NCBI GenBank assembly: GCA_032173965.1
Contig: JAVUNC010000004.1
Location: forward strand, 62,349,501 to 62,413,500
DNA from: Sitta carolinensis
Lineage: Eukaryota; Chordata; Aves; Passeriformes; Sittidae
Length of the DNA stretch: 64,000 nt
Direction: 5' to 3'
Below the pieces are notes generated by a model. The model was not told the DNA's origin and did not search any database. It saw only the letters and a list, made by a program, of their open reading frames with translations. Shown in pieces: positions 38,727-50,690 of the stretch (position 1 is its first letter; each line of letters starts with the position of its first letter). The position numbers and the translations under genes are program-made.

Positions 38727-39040
38727 ACAGAATCATAGAATGGTTTGGGCTGGAAGGGATCTTAATGATCATCTGCTTCCAGCATGCTGCCATGAGCAGG
38801 GACACCTTTCACTTGAGCAGGTTTGTCAAAGCCCCAAACAGCCTGGCCTGGAACACTCCCAAGGGTGGGGCATCCACAACTTTCCTGGGTAACCTGCAGT
38901 CTATTGCAGTAAAGCTCTTTTTTTTCTAATTTCCAAAAACTTAACCTCTTTCAGTTAAAAGCAAAAGCCCTTGTCCTATCCTTACTTACCCTTGTAAAAA
39001 GTTACTGCCCAGCTTTTTTGTCAGCCCTGTTTAGATATTG
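38727..39040 (-). mobile_element. CR1 LINE 3' fragment, 3' end at left
   Basis: Begins CACAGAATCATAGAATGG, the complement of the CR1 3' tail, and continues through GGTTTGGGCTGGAAGGGATC, a stretch diagnostic of bird CR1. It then follows the 3' untranslated region through the GGGGCATCCACAAC and CCCTTGTCCTATCC regions. About 310 bases survive. No reverse transcriptase sequence is left. This is a different CR1 subfamily from the copy at 14653, judging by the untranslated region. The right edge fades out near 39040. Confidence 0.92.
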
Positions 39041-40214
39041 ACCTCCATTCAACTCTTCAGAACAGTTCTTGATTCCACTATTATCATTTGCCTTTCACCT
39101 GATTTGATCTCTTAGAAAACATCTACAGTTGTGGGATTTTTAATTATTATTCCAAAGAATGCTGTTAACTACCAACACTTCTGTCTGTATGCTCACTTAT
39201 ATCATTTTACCAAGCAAGTTTGCCCCAGTTACTGTCCTAAAAACCTCATAAATTTATAATATATTCACTGTGAAAATTAAAATCCTACTGCTTGCAAAAG
39301 TGTTAAGGTTTAGCATTTGAGAGTCTGATCTTTTCAGAGCAGTACAAAGAACTTTTTGAAGTCAAGAAGTCTATTTCCCAGCTCAAAGGCAAAATCAATT
39401 ACACTCCAGTTTTTCTGACTGATGAACTTTATTTCCACAATTCCCAGATCTTGATCCTACACAACTACTGAGTTAGTAATCATAAAGCAAACATCAGCGC
39501 CTAAGAGCTAAACAAATATTCAAACCAATGATTTCATTTGTAAGCAGTAAAGTTCTTCTGATGATTGCTAAGTCAATATAAAGCAAGCTGGAAACATTCA
39601 AGTCCTAGCCAGCAGAGCTTCAAGTTAAAGTATTGTGTTATACCAGTAGCCATATCTAAATATATCCATTCTAATTAATAATTTTAAGACACTGTACATG
39701 ATTCAGCTCAAGTATACATTTTTATCATCCTTTGTGAGTCCTCAATAGTGCAGAAATACTCAATTGTCTATTTTTAAATGAAAGTTTAAACTCTTGATCT
39801 TTTAGGTACGTGTATCTATGGTTATTTGAAGTGTAAACTAAATAGCCTGCTGAAATATTGCACTTCAAAAGACCAGGAATAGACAGAAGTGCTAGTGTCC
39901 TTATTGTACATGAACTAGATGAGCACTCCAGCTGCATTCTGCTTTCAACTACTTTTGAATCACCCCTAATCCCTAGAAATAAAATGTGATTTAGGAAGGA
40001 AAACACAGCTTGAATTCTGCATTTAGGTGAGAGAGAGAAAAGCCAACAGAAAAACAATGTCAAAAAAAAGCATTTTCAGACTAAGTACTACTGTTGGACT
40101 GCAGCAGGAGTGTTCTTCAGTCACAGGCTAAGATGATAAGATGTCTGCCTGAGCTTTCCCTTAATAACAATGTTGTGAACCAAGACTTCCTCAAAAATAG
40201 AAGTTTGTTCTTTT
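39041..40214. other. Non-coding DNA, nothing recognised
   Basis: Unique sequence between the CR1 fragment and the CpG-enriched block. A 112-codon minus frame at 39725-40063 has no recognisable domain. Confidence 0.6.
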
Positions 40215-40675
40215 TTTTTTTTTCGAGAAAACAATGAACTGTTTTGGAACAGACGTACAGAACTCAGCGAGATGACTCATCAGCTGTGCTCAGTTACAGT
40301 GGCTTTATCTGCAAAGGCGTGCCGAGGAAAAACCGCTGGAGAGCTGGGGAAGCAGCAGCCGATCTACTGAGGGCTAATCACACCAGGATATTCCTGGAGG
40401 AGCGCAGGGTTTGTGCACAATGACAGCAGCTACCAATTATTGCCTCTGCTCGGAGAAATGAGCAGATCTGTGCAGTTATTTAATGGTGCTCTCTGCAAAG
40501 ACTCTGTTCAAAATACTGGAACCTGTAATTTTCTGGCGCTGACCCGATCTGGCAACTGAGCATTCTGCAGTGTGAAGGCATATCTGCTTAACTTAAGCTT
40601 GTTTTCTCCACAGTAGACATCCAGTGCCCAGCATACTAACTATGCATATTATAATATGTCATTTGCATAAGGTTG
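40215..40675. promoter_or_regulatory. Candidate enhancer: CpG-enriched, motif-dense block
   Basis: Eleven CpG dinucleotides fall between 40220 and 40560, far more than in the flanking DNA. Motifs include an AP-1 site TGACTCA (40273-40279) next to an E-box CAGCTG (40281-40286), a GGCTAATCAC stretch with an OTX/PITX-like TAATC core near 40375, and CAATTATT near 40435. A consensus octamer ATTTGCAT lies at 40661-40668, with TATGCATA just before it. No long open frame exists. The density of intact sites with preserved CpG suggests selection on a regulatory element. It falls short of a true CpG-island promoter in length and GC content. Confidence 0.4.
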
Positions 40676-41307
40676 CATTAAATTTGGGAAAATGGATTAA
40701 AATCTGCATTTTACTGACAACTCTTTGCATGATATCTGTCTTATGAGGAAATGAAAGATATCCCATCGGATTTCTACTGATGTTAATAAATGACACCAAC
40801 TTTAAACATATAAGGAATGTAGGGGTGAAGCATGCCCTTATAACCAAAATAAGCAATGAAATCTCGTTCTCTCTGATGTACATACTAAAAGCCATTTATT
40901 GTAGAAACTTCTGTTTCATAAATCAATACTAACAACATAAAAAGAAAATAAGAAAATGGAGCATCCGTACTAGTAAATCCATAATTTTCTTTTCAAATCA
41001 AACAATTCCATTTTTTTCTAAAATTTCTCTTTTGTGACTTATTGAAAAGTTTCACCTCACCTTTAAAGTTCTTCAGTCAACTGTGGTCCCTCTATATTAT
41101 GTGCCTTTTTTAAAGAAATATAAAACAAATTATATAAATTCAAAGGAGGACATATGGTAAAAGACAGGCAAAGAAATTTGTATGATTTATTCATATAATT
41201 TTGAAGTAGCATATTTAAAATCTCGTTCTATTAACATCCATTGCCCACCTAATTACTATAAGTAATTGACAGCTCTCATTAGGAAGAGACAAAACTAAAG
41301 GGAATTA
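40676..41307. other. Non-coding DNA, nothing recognised
   Basis: AT-rich sequence with a small inverted repeat AATTACT/AGTAATT around 41251-41267. No gene is seen. Confidence 0.6.
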
Positions 41308-41434
41308 GGGTCTTGATCTTGCAATTGGATTTCCATGAGCCAATGCCTTCATTGTCTGGAGCCTCTTTGGCATATGTGGGCTCAGTCTGGATACAGGAGT
41401 CCATCTGTGCAAATGTGACTGCAAGATCAGGGCC
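41308..41434. repeat. Ancient inverted-repeat interspersed element, copy B
   Basis: About 127 bp with inverted ends: CTTGATCTTGCA (41312-41323) matches the reverse complement of TGCAAGATCAGG (41420-41431) at 11 of 12 positions. The left end reads CTTGCAATTGGA, sharing TGCAATTG with copy A at 6643-6741, and the right end GCAAGATCAGGGCC fits the GGGCCTGATC-type ends of old amniote hairpin repeats. The 90-codon frame at 41313-41585 overlaps it and is therefore unlikely to be a gene. Confidence 0.5.
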
Positions 41435-42843
41435 TAAGTGCTATCATGGGAATTCAGCAGACTCTGTTATATGGAATAGATCTGCTCCAAAGTTACATAG
41501 CCAGTTAAAAGTTATCAATTGCCATGAAATAGAAGAAATATATGATAGTTTGCTGAATTTGGAGAATACTGCACATGACCCATGACCTATTAATCCAAAT
41601 CTGAAAGCAGAGGAAAGGATAATTTTGAAAACTTACTCTTTACACTTTTGATGCAATTAATGAATGTGGGGGGTTTGATTATTATTGTTATTTAAATGCT
41701 GTTAGGGAGATAAATACTGAAATCCTGTTGCCAATTATAAAATTTAGTCATGCAACTTTCCCCCCACATCTATTCAAATGTAGCCCTCAAGCACTGATCA
41801 TGCATTTGGAGAATATCCTTTTTAGTTAATAGCCAGTTTTCAGATCAAATGTACTGTATCATACCCATTCAAAATAACTTCACTCCTAGTTTATCCACAT
41901 CCAGCTGAGTCAAATTTATCCATGGACTAAACAGCTGTAAGTCCAATTGTGGTGCTGTGGCTAATTCATGACAAAGCAATTGTGCATGTTACACATATCA
42001 ATAAAGTGATAGGAAAATAATGAGAGAGGTGTGCCAGAGAGAATATGTAAGACAGTATTATCAGAAATACATGTAAGGAGAAACTATAAAATGCCTTATC
42101 AAAGATAAAAGCATATTTCATTGGATTTCTGGAAGAGTAACTGACCCACACATTCAGGTAAGTGCTCCTGCCCTTCTGTACTCACTTTTAGAATTATCCC
42201 CTCCTTTTACTTGTTCATTTACTTTCATAGTATGTACGATCTATACACTAAATAGATGCAAAATCAATTTTGATACAAATTTTTTTTCATATGTAACCTA
42301 ATTACTCATGGGTTAATTGCCACTCTATTTAACCACGGATTCTAACACCTGGAATAACAGATTTTGCTGGCTGGATCAGGAAGGCAGCTGAACTGATGAA
42401 GTTTGTGGCTTCATACTTTCTGCCCTTACTGCAGCAATACTGCATGAAGAGAGGCTTCCCTGCCTCCACAGCTGCACTTGCACCCTTCCACGAGGCTTTT
42501 ACCTCCCCTTCCTGTGCTTCAACCTGATGAGAACTTGCCCTTTTGTTTGCAGCTTCATCTCAAGAACCCTACCTGTTTGAAATACAAAAGAATTGATTGG
42601 CAGATGCCAATTGTCATTATCACATAAGAACTGGGAAAGTAGTTCCTTTCTCATGGAACATTTCGGTGTTTTGCTCAGCTTGCATTTTCCTCTCATCTTA
42701 ATTTACTTCAGGCCCGTCTCATCTACCCACCCCTTGTAGCACAGATGACACAACCTCTCTGGCATTGTTTCCTTTCCAAAGAGATCAAAATGTTCCCTGA
42801 AGTACTGAAAAACTGTGGAGAGGATATTCTTTTTTAAATGCTT
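41435..42843. other. Non-coding DNA, nothing recognised
   Basis: Unique sequence. A CAG|GTAAGTG donor-like site lies at 42155-42164. A mildly GC-rich patch at 42355-42560 carries no gene I recognise. Confidence 0.6.
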
Positions 42844-42912
42844 AAAAAAAAAAAAAAAAACCACACACACAAAAAAAAAAAAAAAACACACACACAAAAA
42901 AAAAAAAAAAAA
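42844..42912. repeat. Compound poly(A)/(CA)n tract
   Basis: Three A runs of about 16-17 bases are separated by two short (CA)n blocks over 69 bases. The pattern suggests duplication of an A-run plus CA unit by slippage. Frames crossing it (42703-42915 minus, 42815-43051 plus) are translation artefacts of the repeat. Confidence 0.95.
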
Positions 42913-44606
42913 CAACCACCATGAAGGTCATATTTTACTTCTGCATAGGTTTCCTTGTCTTGTGTTTGTACAGGAACTCCCAGGAAATAAATGGAGTGAA
43001 ATTTCTATTGTCTATTATGTAAGGTCACTGTGGACTGGGTGGCTGGCTTAAAAAGTAAAACACCAAAAGGGAAAAAAACCCTTTCCGACTCTTCAACTAT
43101 AGGGCATGAAGAATAATAGCCTGTAGCATAAATACCTTCTTTGCAGCTAAGAATGTGGAAGAAGGCTTAATGACTGAGAAGAATGGAGTTTATTATAGTG
43201 CAAGAAATATGCAAGAAAATCAGGTTTTACAGGAAGATCAGAATACTCACTGTTAGAGCTCTATGATCAACTACTTTTGAGCTTGCTGACAGAACTGAAA
43301 AATAAAATGCTGGACTTAAAAATAAGACATCTTAGTTTTCCTCATAAAAAGAGCTGTTTATTTTTTTTTCTTAATGAAATTAATGTTAATTTCATAACAT
43401 TTTTATATAAATCAAGCACTAAAACTCAATCATAGCACTCAGCTTAAATGACACTAAGTCCAAATAGACCTCTCTTTCAATCCTGTCTGAGAATTAATTA
43501 TGTTGTAGACAGCAATTGAGATAGCTTATCTACACTGTCATACATCAAAAAATCTGCCATAGGCAGATAGTAGTGCTATTAAATTTATACTAATAAAAAT
43601 AATAAAAGTATATATTACTCAAAGAGTTAGCATGCTGGGGAGAAGATGGAAAAAAACTTTCAATGCCAAAGAGGGGAAAATCATAAGCAATGCTTTTCAA
43701 ATCTTGGCTTGAAATTACCACTTACTTGAAGACAAATTGCTGGCAGGTTAAAGAAAAGAGGTCTTGATCCTCTACTTAATGGCATTTTTATTGTGAATTT
43801 GACTGAGATGGTTACTACTATTTCTTCTAAAGCAGAAGCCAGAAATGCAAGACAGGACTTCTGACTTACCTGGCCCATTTTAGTATTCAATTTGGAAGGT
43901 CAAACATGGCAGCCACAACTGTAAAAAAAGTATTTTGATCTGGCATCAGATGTTTTCTCTTGTCTTATTTCCTCATTCACAGCACTTAGGCTTTTAAACT
44001 CTTGGTAATAGAGGTAGTCCAGAGAAGATGCTTGGAATACTAGAGAAATCCAGAGCAACAGAAAAACTCATAACTTACAGAAGATGAGGGGTCTTGGCTA
44101 AGCCTCTTCAGCTTTCTCAAAGGGAGAAAGTTGCTGCCAAGTAACAAACTGGGAAGCCTCCTTAAGTGAAACCTTTGTTTATCCTGTGCCTCAAAGTAAC
44201 TTACTCATCTCCCCTGATACTTAAGCTAAGCTTCCTCCTTTTATTCATCAGAAGCCCTAGGAATAACCTGGGACCAGCAGGCCTGTAGGGAACAAGGGCT
44301 GAACATGTGGCTGGGGGGGGGGAAGGAGGGAAAAGCCTGCTCCAGTGGCTTGGCAGGGCTTAGCACAGGATGCAGGGATGCTTTTGACACCTCTCTCACG
44401 CCACTTTCAACACAGCCCAGATAGTGGCACTTCTGTGGCAGGGGCAAGAATATTTCTTCATCAATTCTTAGAAGTTTTTAAGAATAAACTTCAAAAAAGC
44501 TAAATCTTGCTTTTCATGACATACTAATTCCAGAATGCATAATCTCTGAGTAAATATGTATTTTAATGTATATGAAGGGAAAACCTCAATGTACAACAGA
44601 TGTTCC
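42913..44606. other. Non-coding DNA, nothing recognised
   Basis: Unique sequence. It contains a run of ten G (44313-44322) followed by GGAGGG-type purine tracts. No gene or mobile element is recognised. Confidence 0.6.
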
Positions 44607-44638
44607 ACTATATACATATACATATATATGTATATAGT
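44607..44638. repeat. AT-rich perfect palindrome with 13-bp arms
   Basis: The arm at 44607-44619 is the exact reverse complement of the arm at 44626-44638, with a 6-base loop. It is made of TATACATA-type units, so it is partly a simple repeat. It could form a cruciform or an RNA hairpin. Confidence 0.85.
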
Positions 44639-45204
44639 ATGCTTTCTCCCACTCTCTCTGTGCAAATCTTACAAAGACAATTATATAATTTAAATAACTT
44701 AACAGTGGGAAATTCTGACACTGTGTATAAATTGCCAATGCAAGCAAGTAAGAGGTTCCAACCCAGGAACCCTGTGTTGACACCCATGTTTCATTTTTCA
44801 ACAGGCAATATCATTGCTTTAATACCCTTGAGTGATTAGGGTACTTTAGAGGGTTACTGCAGGAATACTAACTATGTCCCAGGCAGAAGCTGAGGAACAT
44901 GGCCTGTCATGGCATTATAATTTCAAATGGATTATACCAACATAAATTGAGAGTCACCATGCTGTGACTGTATAGTTATATACATTGCTATGAATGTAGA
45001 ATGGGTTCAATCTGTAGAGGTAAACACATCTGTTAAATAAATGACATGGCAATCCTGTTCTCTGCAAAGATACAAAATGAGGAAAGAAAACAAATATGTA
45101 TAGGAAAACTTACTGGTTAACTGTGTTCTCTCTAGTATCTACATATATCTTTCCGCATTTTCTAATGAATATGGCATGATATTTACCTTTCACACAGGAA
45201 TGAG

Positions 45205-45262
45205 ACTAGACATAATTTTAATAGTGTTTGTAAAATGCTATATAAGTGCAAAGGATTGATAA
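45205..45262 (+). repeat. MIR/L3-type repeat tail fragment
   Basis: AGTGTTTGTAAAATGC followed by TATATAAGTGCAAAGGATTG matches the well-known old amniote repeat ending (TGTTTGTAAAGCGCTATATAAGTGCAAAGTATTATT). Only the tail is recognisable, on the plus strand. Confidence 0.5.
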
Positions 45263-48164
45263 AGCCAGTGAATGGCAAAGAGCCAAAGAATATTTAGAGT
45301 GAGAAGTGCTTAATCCATGTGCCTTTAGAGAAAGCATTTCTCTTGTAGCTTCTTCATAGTTCACAAATCAAGAATTGGAAGCTTTTTATATATCCTTATA
45401 TATTGAGAAAATGTAATAATTTAGCAGCAAATAGTTGATCCATTTTCCTATCTCATGAGACATAAAAATAAAATAGATGCATGATCTGTTACTGCTACAC
45501 AGCAAATTCGCTGGATTTTCCCTCCTGTATCTAAATAATGATCAGTTTTTCTTGACTAGGTTTTGTGGGCTCATACTATATAACTGCATTTAATATTATT
45601 ACAGTAGTTTTCTCACCTCTTGAATGTCTTAATGCAAATTTCTGATTAACAAAAAATTTGTCTGGCATTATATACCTCAAGAGGGCATTTCTTAAAAGAA
45701 GATAGCACAGAAAAATTGGTACTGACAGAAATAAATAACTCTAAATTACTCTACTTTGTCCAATAACATGTTTAGATTCAAGGATTTTAAAAATTGTTTA
45801 ATGTACCTTGTAATCACAGCAGCAAATTCTATGAAAGGATTTGTTTTCAAAAAACTCTGTAAAGTTTATCACCCACACAAAAATCACGCTGGTTTTCAGG
45901 AAGCTTCAGTTTCAGTGCAAGCTTGAAAACTGTAAGGGTGGGGTAAGCCAAAGGGCAGGAACAGAGAAGAAAAGCTAAGATTTCCTTGACATGGTGGAAA
46001 ATACATATTAATAGCTCCACAATTCCATCCATCATGGTGGAAACATTTGCTTCCTGTCATTGTATTAATTCTTTGCTGCCATCATTGAAAAGACAATTTT
46101 TACCAGCAGTTAAACCAAGTCTACTGTTTAGGATTTTGATGGGACACAAAGATGCCATGAGAACACTCATCTAGAAGAAACAAAGACTAAATCACTTCCT
46201 CATTGGCTTCTCAGAAAATTGAAGCAGGAGATTTTTCTCACCAGCTCTGACTAATACTGGGGTATGGTGACATCTCTCCTCCCGGGAGAACCTAATGGCC
46301 AGTCAGTTCTCAGATAAGTTGAGACAGCACCAACCTAATATTTTAGGAGGCTGATTTTACAGTCTGGTTCTCACAGCTCAGGGATACAGGAAATACAAAT
46401 TCACCTTTCCATTGCACCAGCTTTAGAAGAGCTGGGATTTCTCGAGTGGGGCAAAATCTACCACAGAAATTTTTATTTGATTTGCCAAAATTGAATTCTT
46501 GTTTCCTGACCAGCCTTAAATACCACACACAGGAGCATCTCATGTTGTATTTCATTTAACCCCACTAGGAAAACTCTCTTATGTCTTATACATAGTTCCA
46601 CAATGATAGCTTAATATCTAATCACCTTTTATGACAATCACTATGAAACAAAAAAAGCCTAGGAAAATTAAAAGGTGAAAATCACAACAAAAGACTACTT
46701 CTTTTCAATAACAAAAACATACTATGATTACTAATTACTATCATCAGCCACCACTACTAATTTAGAGATAATAAGAAGAAAGGAGTGAACCATAAATCTT
46801 AATGTTTTAGGTAACAGACTAATTCAACATAAAATAAGAGTGTGAAATAGCTGAAGACATAAGTGGTGTCTTCAAATGAAGAGTCGTTACAAGAAGTGAC
46901 ACTATCAAGGGTTTTTTTGAAGATTAGACCAGTCTGGAAATTACAAGGGTTAGTGGGTGGCATCTTTGCCAGGATTATTTTACACAGGCTGTGTATGTAA
47001 AGGGAACCTGCACAGATACTAAAAAAAGGAAAGAAGTTTCTACAAAGCTCCTGGTATATGGAGCTTTAGCCTCCATGGCCACTGTTCTGTAGGAAGTTAA
47101 TCAAACTTTTCCACGGCCTTCAAGCTGTCAGTTTAGAAGTGGCATTCGGACTGTTCAAACAGAAATTTTGGCATAGGTTAAGCCTATTAGTGGTGATTGT
47201 CAATCACGTCATCAACTTCTTTCAGTTAAACACATTGCAGGGCCTTTAAATACACTCATGTTGTCCCAAGGGTTATTTTACTCTGGCATGTAAAACAGGA
47301 CCTTTAGTATTATAGCTATGGGTGCCAGCAATGTAACCTTTTGTTGTGGGTTTAGGAAAAGGCAAGAGCACAGCAGCCTACAGCCACCAAGGCCTTTCTG
47401 AAGGGTGCAGAGAAAAAAATGCCACCACACACAAACTGGTGGTTACCTTCACCAGAGAACAGAAACAGTTTTAGTAGTAGACAGGGCTGGGTTTTTCCTC
47501 TCCGTCCTGAATTCTGTGCTTGCTGGGAATGTCTCTGTGTGAAGTATTATTCATCAAAGGACACAGCGTGCAGAGCAGCTCGGAAGTGATTGCACAACAT
47601 AAGACTATATTTCCAAAGTGGGAACAGGCACTCCTTATATAAATCACAGTTGCAGCAGTGATAGGAAAAATATACAGAAGCATAAACTGTGTTGTTAAAG
47701 GTTTTAGTAAATCATCAGAGCCTTGAGGTTGTTCAGGGATTTTTACTCAGTGCAGTTACTGGCTGCTGGCTCTCTTGTTATCAGATAGAAAGCACAAGCC
47801 AAAATTGGTAACTGGATGCTGTGGGCAGGTTCTACTTGGTCCAATTACAGGCATATTAGTGCTTTTGAGGGAATGTTTTGTCTCCAAAGTACCTGGCAAA
47901 ATCAGTGTGATTCTCTAGGTGGATCACTGGAAACTCCTTGTGGACTTCAGCAATAGAAATTATAATTGTGGGAAAGTAATTTATAATTCAGATCGAAAAT
48001 GATTTTTTAAGAGCAAAAATCTATAACTACACTTTGAACCACATGACACTGTGACAAAAATAAAGAAATATCATTACTCAACAAGAACCCTAATCTTACT
48101 CTACGAAACTCAGATCAATTAAGAATCTGAGAAGTATGATGTTTCCCAATTTATATGCACATGC
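45263..48164. other. Non-coding DNA, nothing recognised
   Basis: Unique sequence with a CTCCCGGGAG palindrome near 46279 and no gene or named repeat that I can support. Confidence 0.6.
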
Positions 48165-48325
48165 ATACACACACACACAAAACTAACAACAATTAAAAAA
48201 ACCCCAAACTAACAACGATTTAAAATAACAAACTAGCAACAACTACAATAAAAACCCAACAAAACAAAGCAGAAACCAAGCATCAACAAGAAACCCAAAC
48301 CACAAAAAACAACAAACACAGATCT
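48165..48325. repeat. A/C-rich low-complexity tract
   Basis: Starts with a short (AC)n run at 48165-48179, then about 145 bases of AACAAC/AAACC/AACTAAC words almost free of T and G. It includes a degenerate repeat of CAAACTAACAACAA spaced about 25-30 bases apart. Confidence 0.8.
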
Positions 48326-50690
48326 GAACAAACACAGCATAGTTTAGAACAGCATTTGAAGAACATGCAAGTTCTTTTGAGCAACACATATTTTGAGAAT
48401 TATAAATTTCAGTAGCTTGATGATTGGTGAAATATTTTCCTTTTGAGACCCTTGTTTCATTTGCATATCAGACATTACAACAAAAATGGAATTGTTGCCC
48501 ACTGAAGCCCCTACCTCATAGAATATAAAGTACTAAAAGTTGGTTTTGGGTTGTTTTGGAAATTCTGAGGGTTCTGGAGGAGACTTGAGAATTGCTGATA
48601 TCTTTGTGTATGACGTGGTTGGGCTTACAGGATACTTCCCACAACTTTGAAAGTTGTAATGGACCAGATCACTCCCATTCTGTCATCAGAGACAGTGTGC
48701 ATCAAAAACATACACATCCCTGTGCCATCACTCACTAGCTAGATGCCTTTTCCACCCCGCAAGGCAGCTTGATATCCTAGAAAGATGTATACAAAGGTCT
48801 AAATTCTTCAAACTTTATATACAGTATGTAAAGATTTATGCAGTGTGCTATACTGCTGGAGCTCTCCGATGTCACTGTGGGTTGGAGCTTTTATATGAAC
48901 TCTGTTGCACATCAAGACAGAACTGTTTTCCATGTAATCTTCAGGGAGTCCTGCAGTAAAGTGGAAACAAGGGATCTGAAGGTTCATTTCAGTGCCAGCT
49001 AGCAGGATCTTGAAGATCATTCTGTTGCACATATTGCATTGCACAGCTGATTTCAATGCTAAAAATGTGCTCATGACTAATATCTTTCAATGCAGTTTTC
49101 TTTATAAAGTTTAGAAATGCATTCCAAATGGTTTTATCAATAGAACAAAAAGTATGCACTGTCTATATTGAAATGGGGGAAAACTAACTACTAAAAGTAG
49201 AAAAATAAGTTTTTGATAGGGTTAGTAAGTTCATCTTCTTCAGTGCTCAATAACGTATGACTGTAGTAAAACATCAAACAGCAAGGGAGTGCACTGATGT
49301 TGTTTATACATGACAGTACTATCTGGTCACAACCTTAGGAAAGAGTACTCAAGATTTTATTTAGGATAATAAACAGATTTTTATTCCAAATAGGGATAGA
49401 ATTTAATGGAAAATAATTCCTAATACTGGGTTAAAAAACATTTCCTGTAAAAACATGAAAAAAGTTACAATTCTCAAAGAACAACTAACCAAAAATACTA
49501 TAGAGACGTCAGTTTCTACTTTGCTAGTGAATAGCAAAGTGTTTTCTTCTCAATAAACACTACCACAGTTTCTTTCACACATGCTGGCCTATGGATTGCT
49601 CTCCACAAAGCTTTAATCACAGGTCACAGCATTTGCAGATACATCCAGCTATGCATAAAACAACACAGAACAAAACAAAACTGTGGAAAATAAAAAGCCC
49701 ACCTTCATGTGGGCAAATGATTATTTGAATCCATATGGTATTTGTGACCTGCAGATCTGTGACATTTACAAACTTACTAAGAATCTTTATTTCTGTCTCC
49801 ACTCCACAACCATCCCCAACCTGCTTTAAATCTCCCTTAAACTATTTCCTAAACATATTCCTCAGGTTTGTCTTTTCCAGTTCCCTCTTCTTCCCAGTGT
49901 GCACCTGCCTCTCTGTATTGACTCAGGGCCATTACATTCTGGCCCTCTTGCAACCACAGATGGACCTCCTGGATTCCATCCTCAAACTCAAAGCCAAATC
50001 AAGAATGACACACATTTCATTTTATGTCTTTTTATAGGTAAGATAGTATATTTCTTTCTTGATGAAGAACTAGGACTCAGTCTCAGGTCTGTGTATATTT
50101 GTGAAGTCAGGTAGTTCTAGATCAACTTCAAGGTTTAATGATAATCTTGAATTATAGATGCATTTTGATGCTATGTTCCTCCTGTCAGGTTTGCAACGAT
50201 ATAGTTACCTCAGCAAAGAGAAATATTGCTTTGCACACAAAACACATTATTTTTAACAAGAAAAGCACATAATCACTTTGATTTTTGTCCTTTTTTTATG
50301 CCACACAAACTTAAAACTGCCTTGTATTTCTGGCTCATATTTTAGAACAAAGTTAGATAATGAAGATTTCCTTCAATGTGCCACCAGTCTCAGTGCCACC
50401 AGCACTGTTATGCAGGGCTGTTTGAAAGAGTTTTATGAGGTGAGGGGAAAATAAATATGCCTTTTCAACAAATTACATGTAGAACTATCCTTCTCCTATA
50501 GGTTCTTACCTGTTCTGATGAGCTGGGTAAATTGAATGACTTCTATAAATAGATAGCTTGCCAAAGACTGCTTCTATTATTAGATATTAGATAGATGACA
50601 ACTAATCAGCATTCACTTTTCTAATTGCACTGCATCTGGATTCTTCTAAGTCCTCTATAATTGTGTCTTTTAGGAGAGGAAAAATGGGAA
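48326..50690. other. Non-coding DNA, including a pyrimidine-rich block
   Basis: A POU-octamer-like TTTGCATAT lies near 48469. A C/T-rich block occupies about 49790-50010 and carries two overlapping open frames. A combined acceptor/donor motif lies at 50021-50043. No gene is recognised. Confidence 0.6.

Noticed and set aside
40215..40675. CpG-island promoter
   Set aside because: CpG enrichment is real, but the block is too short and too low in GC for a typical island, and no first exon follows. I kept it as an enhancer candidate.
41313..41585. 90-codon plus-strand frame
   Set aside because: Its first third is the ancient inverted-repeat element, and no domain is recognised in the rest.
42703..43051. 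Overlapping frames on both strands with lysine/phenylalanine runs
   Set aside because: They are created by the compound A/CA repeat.
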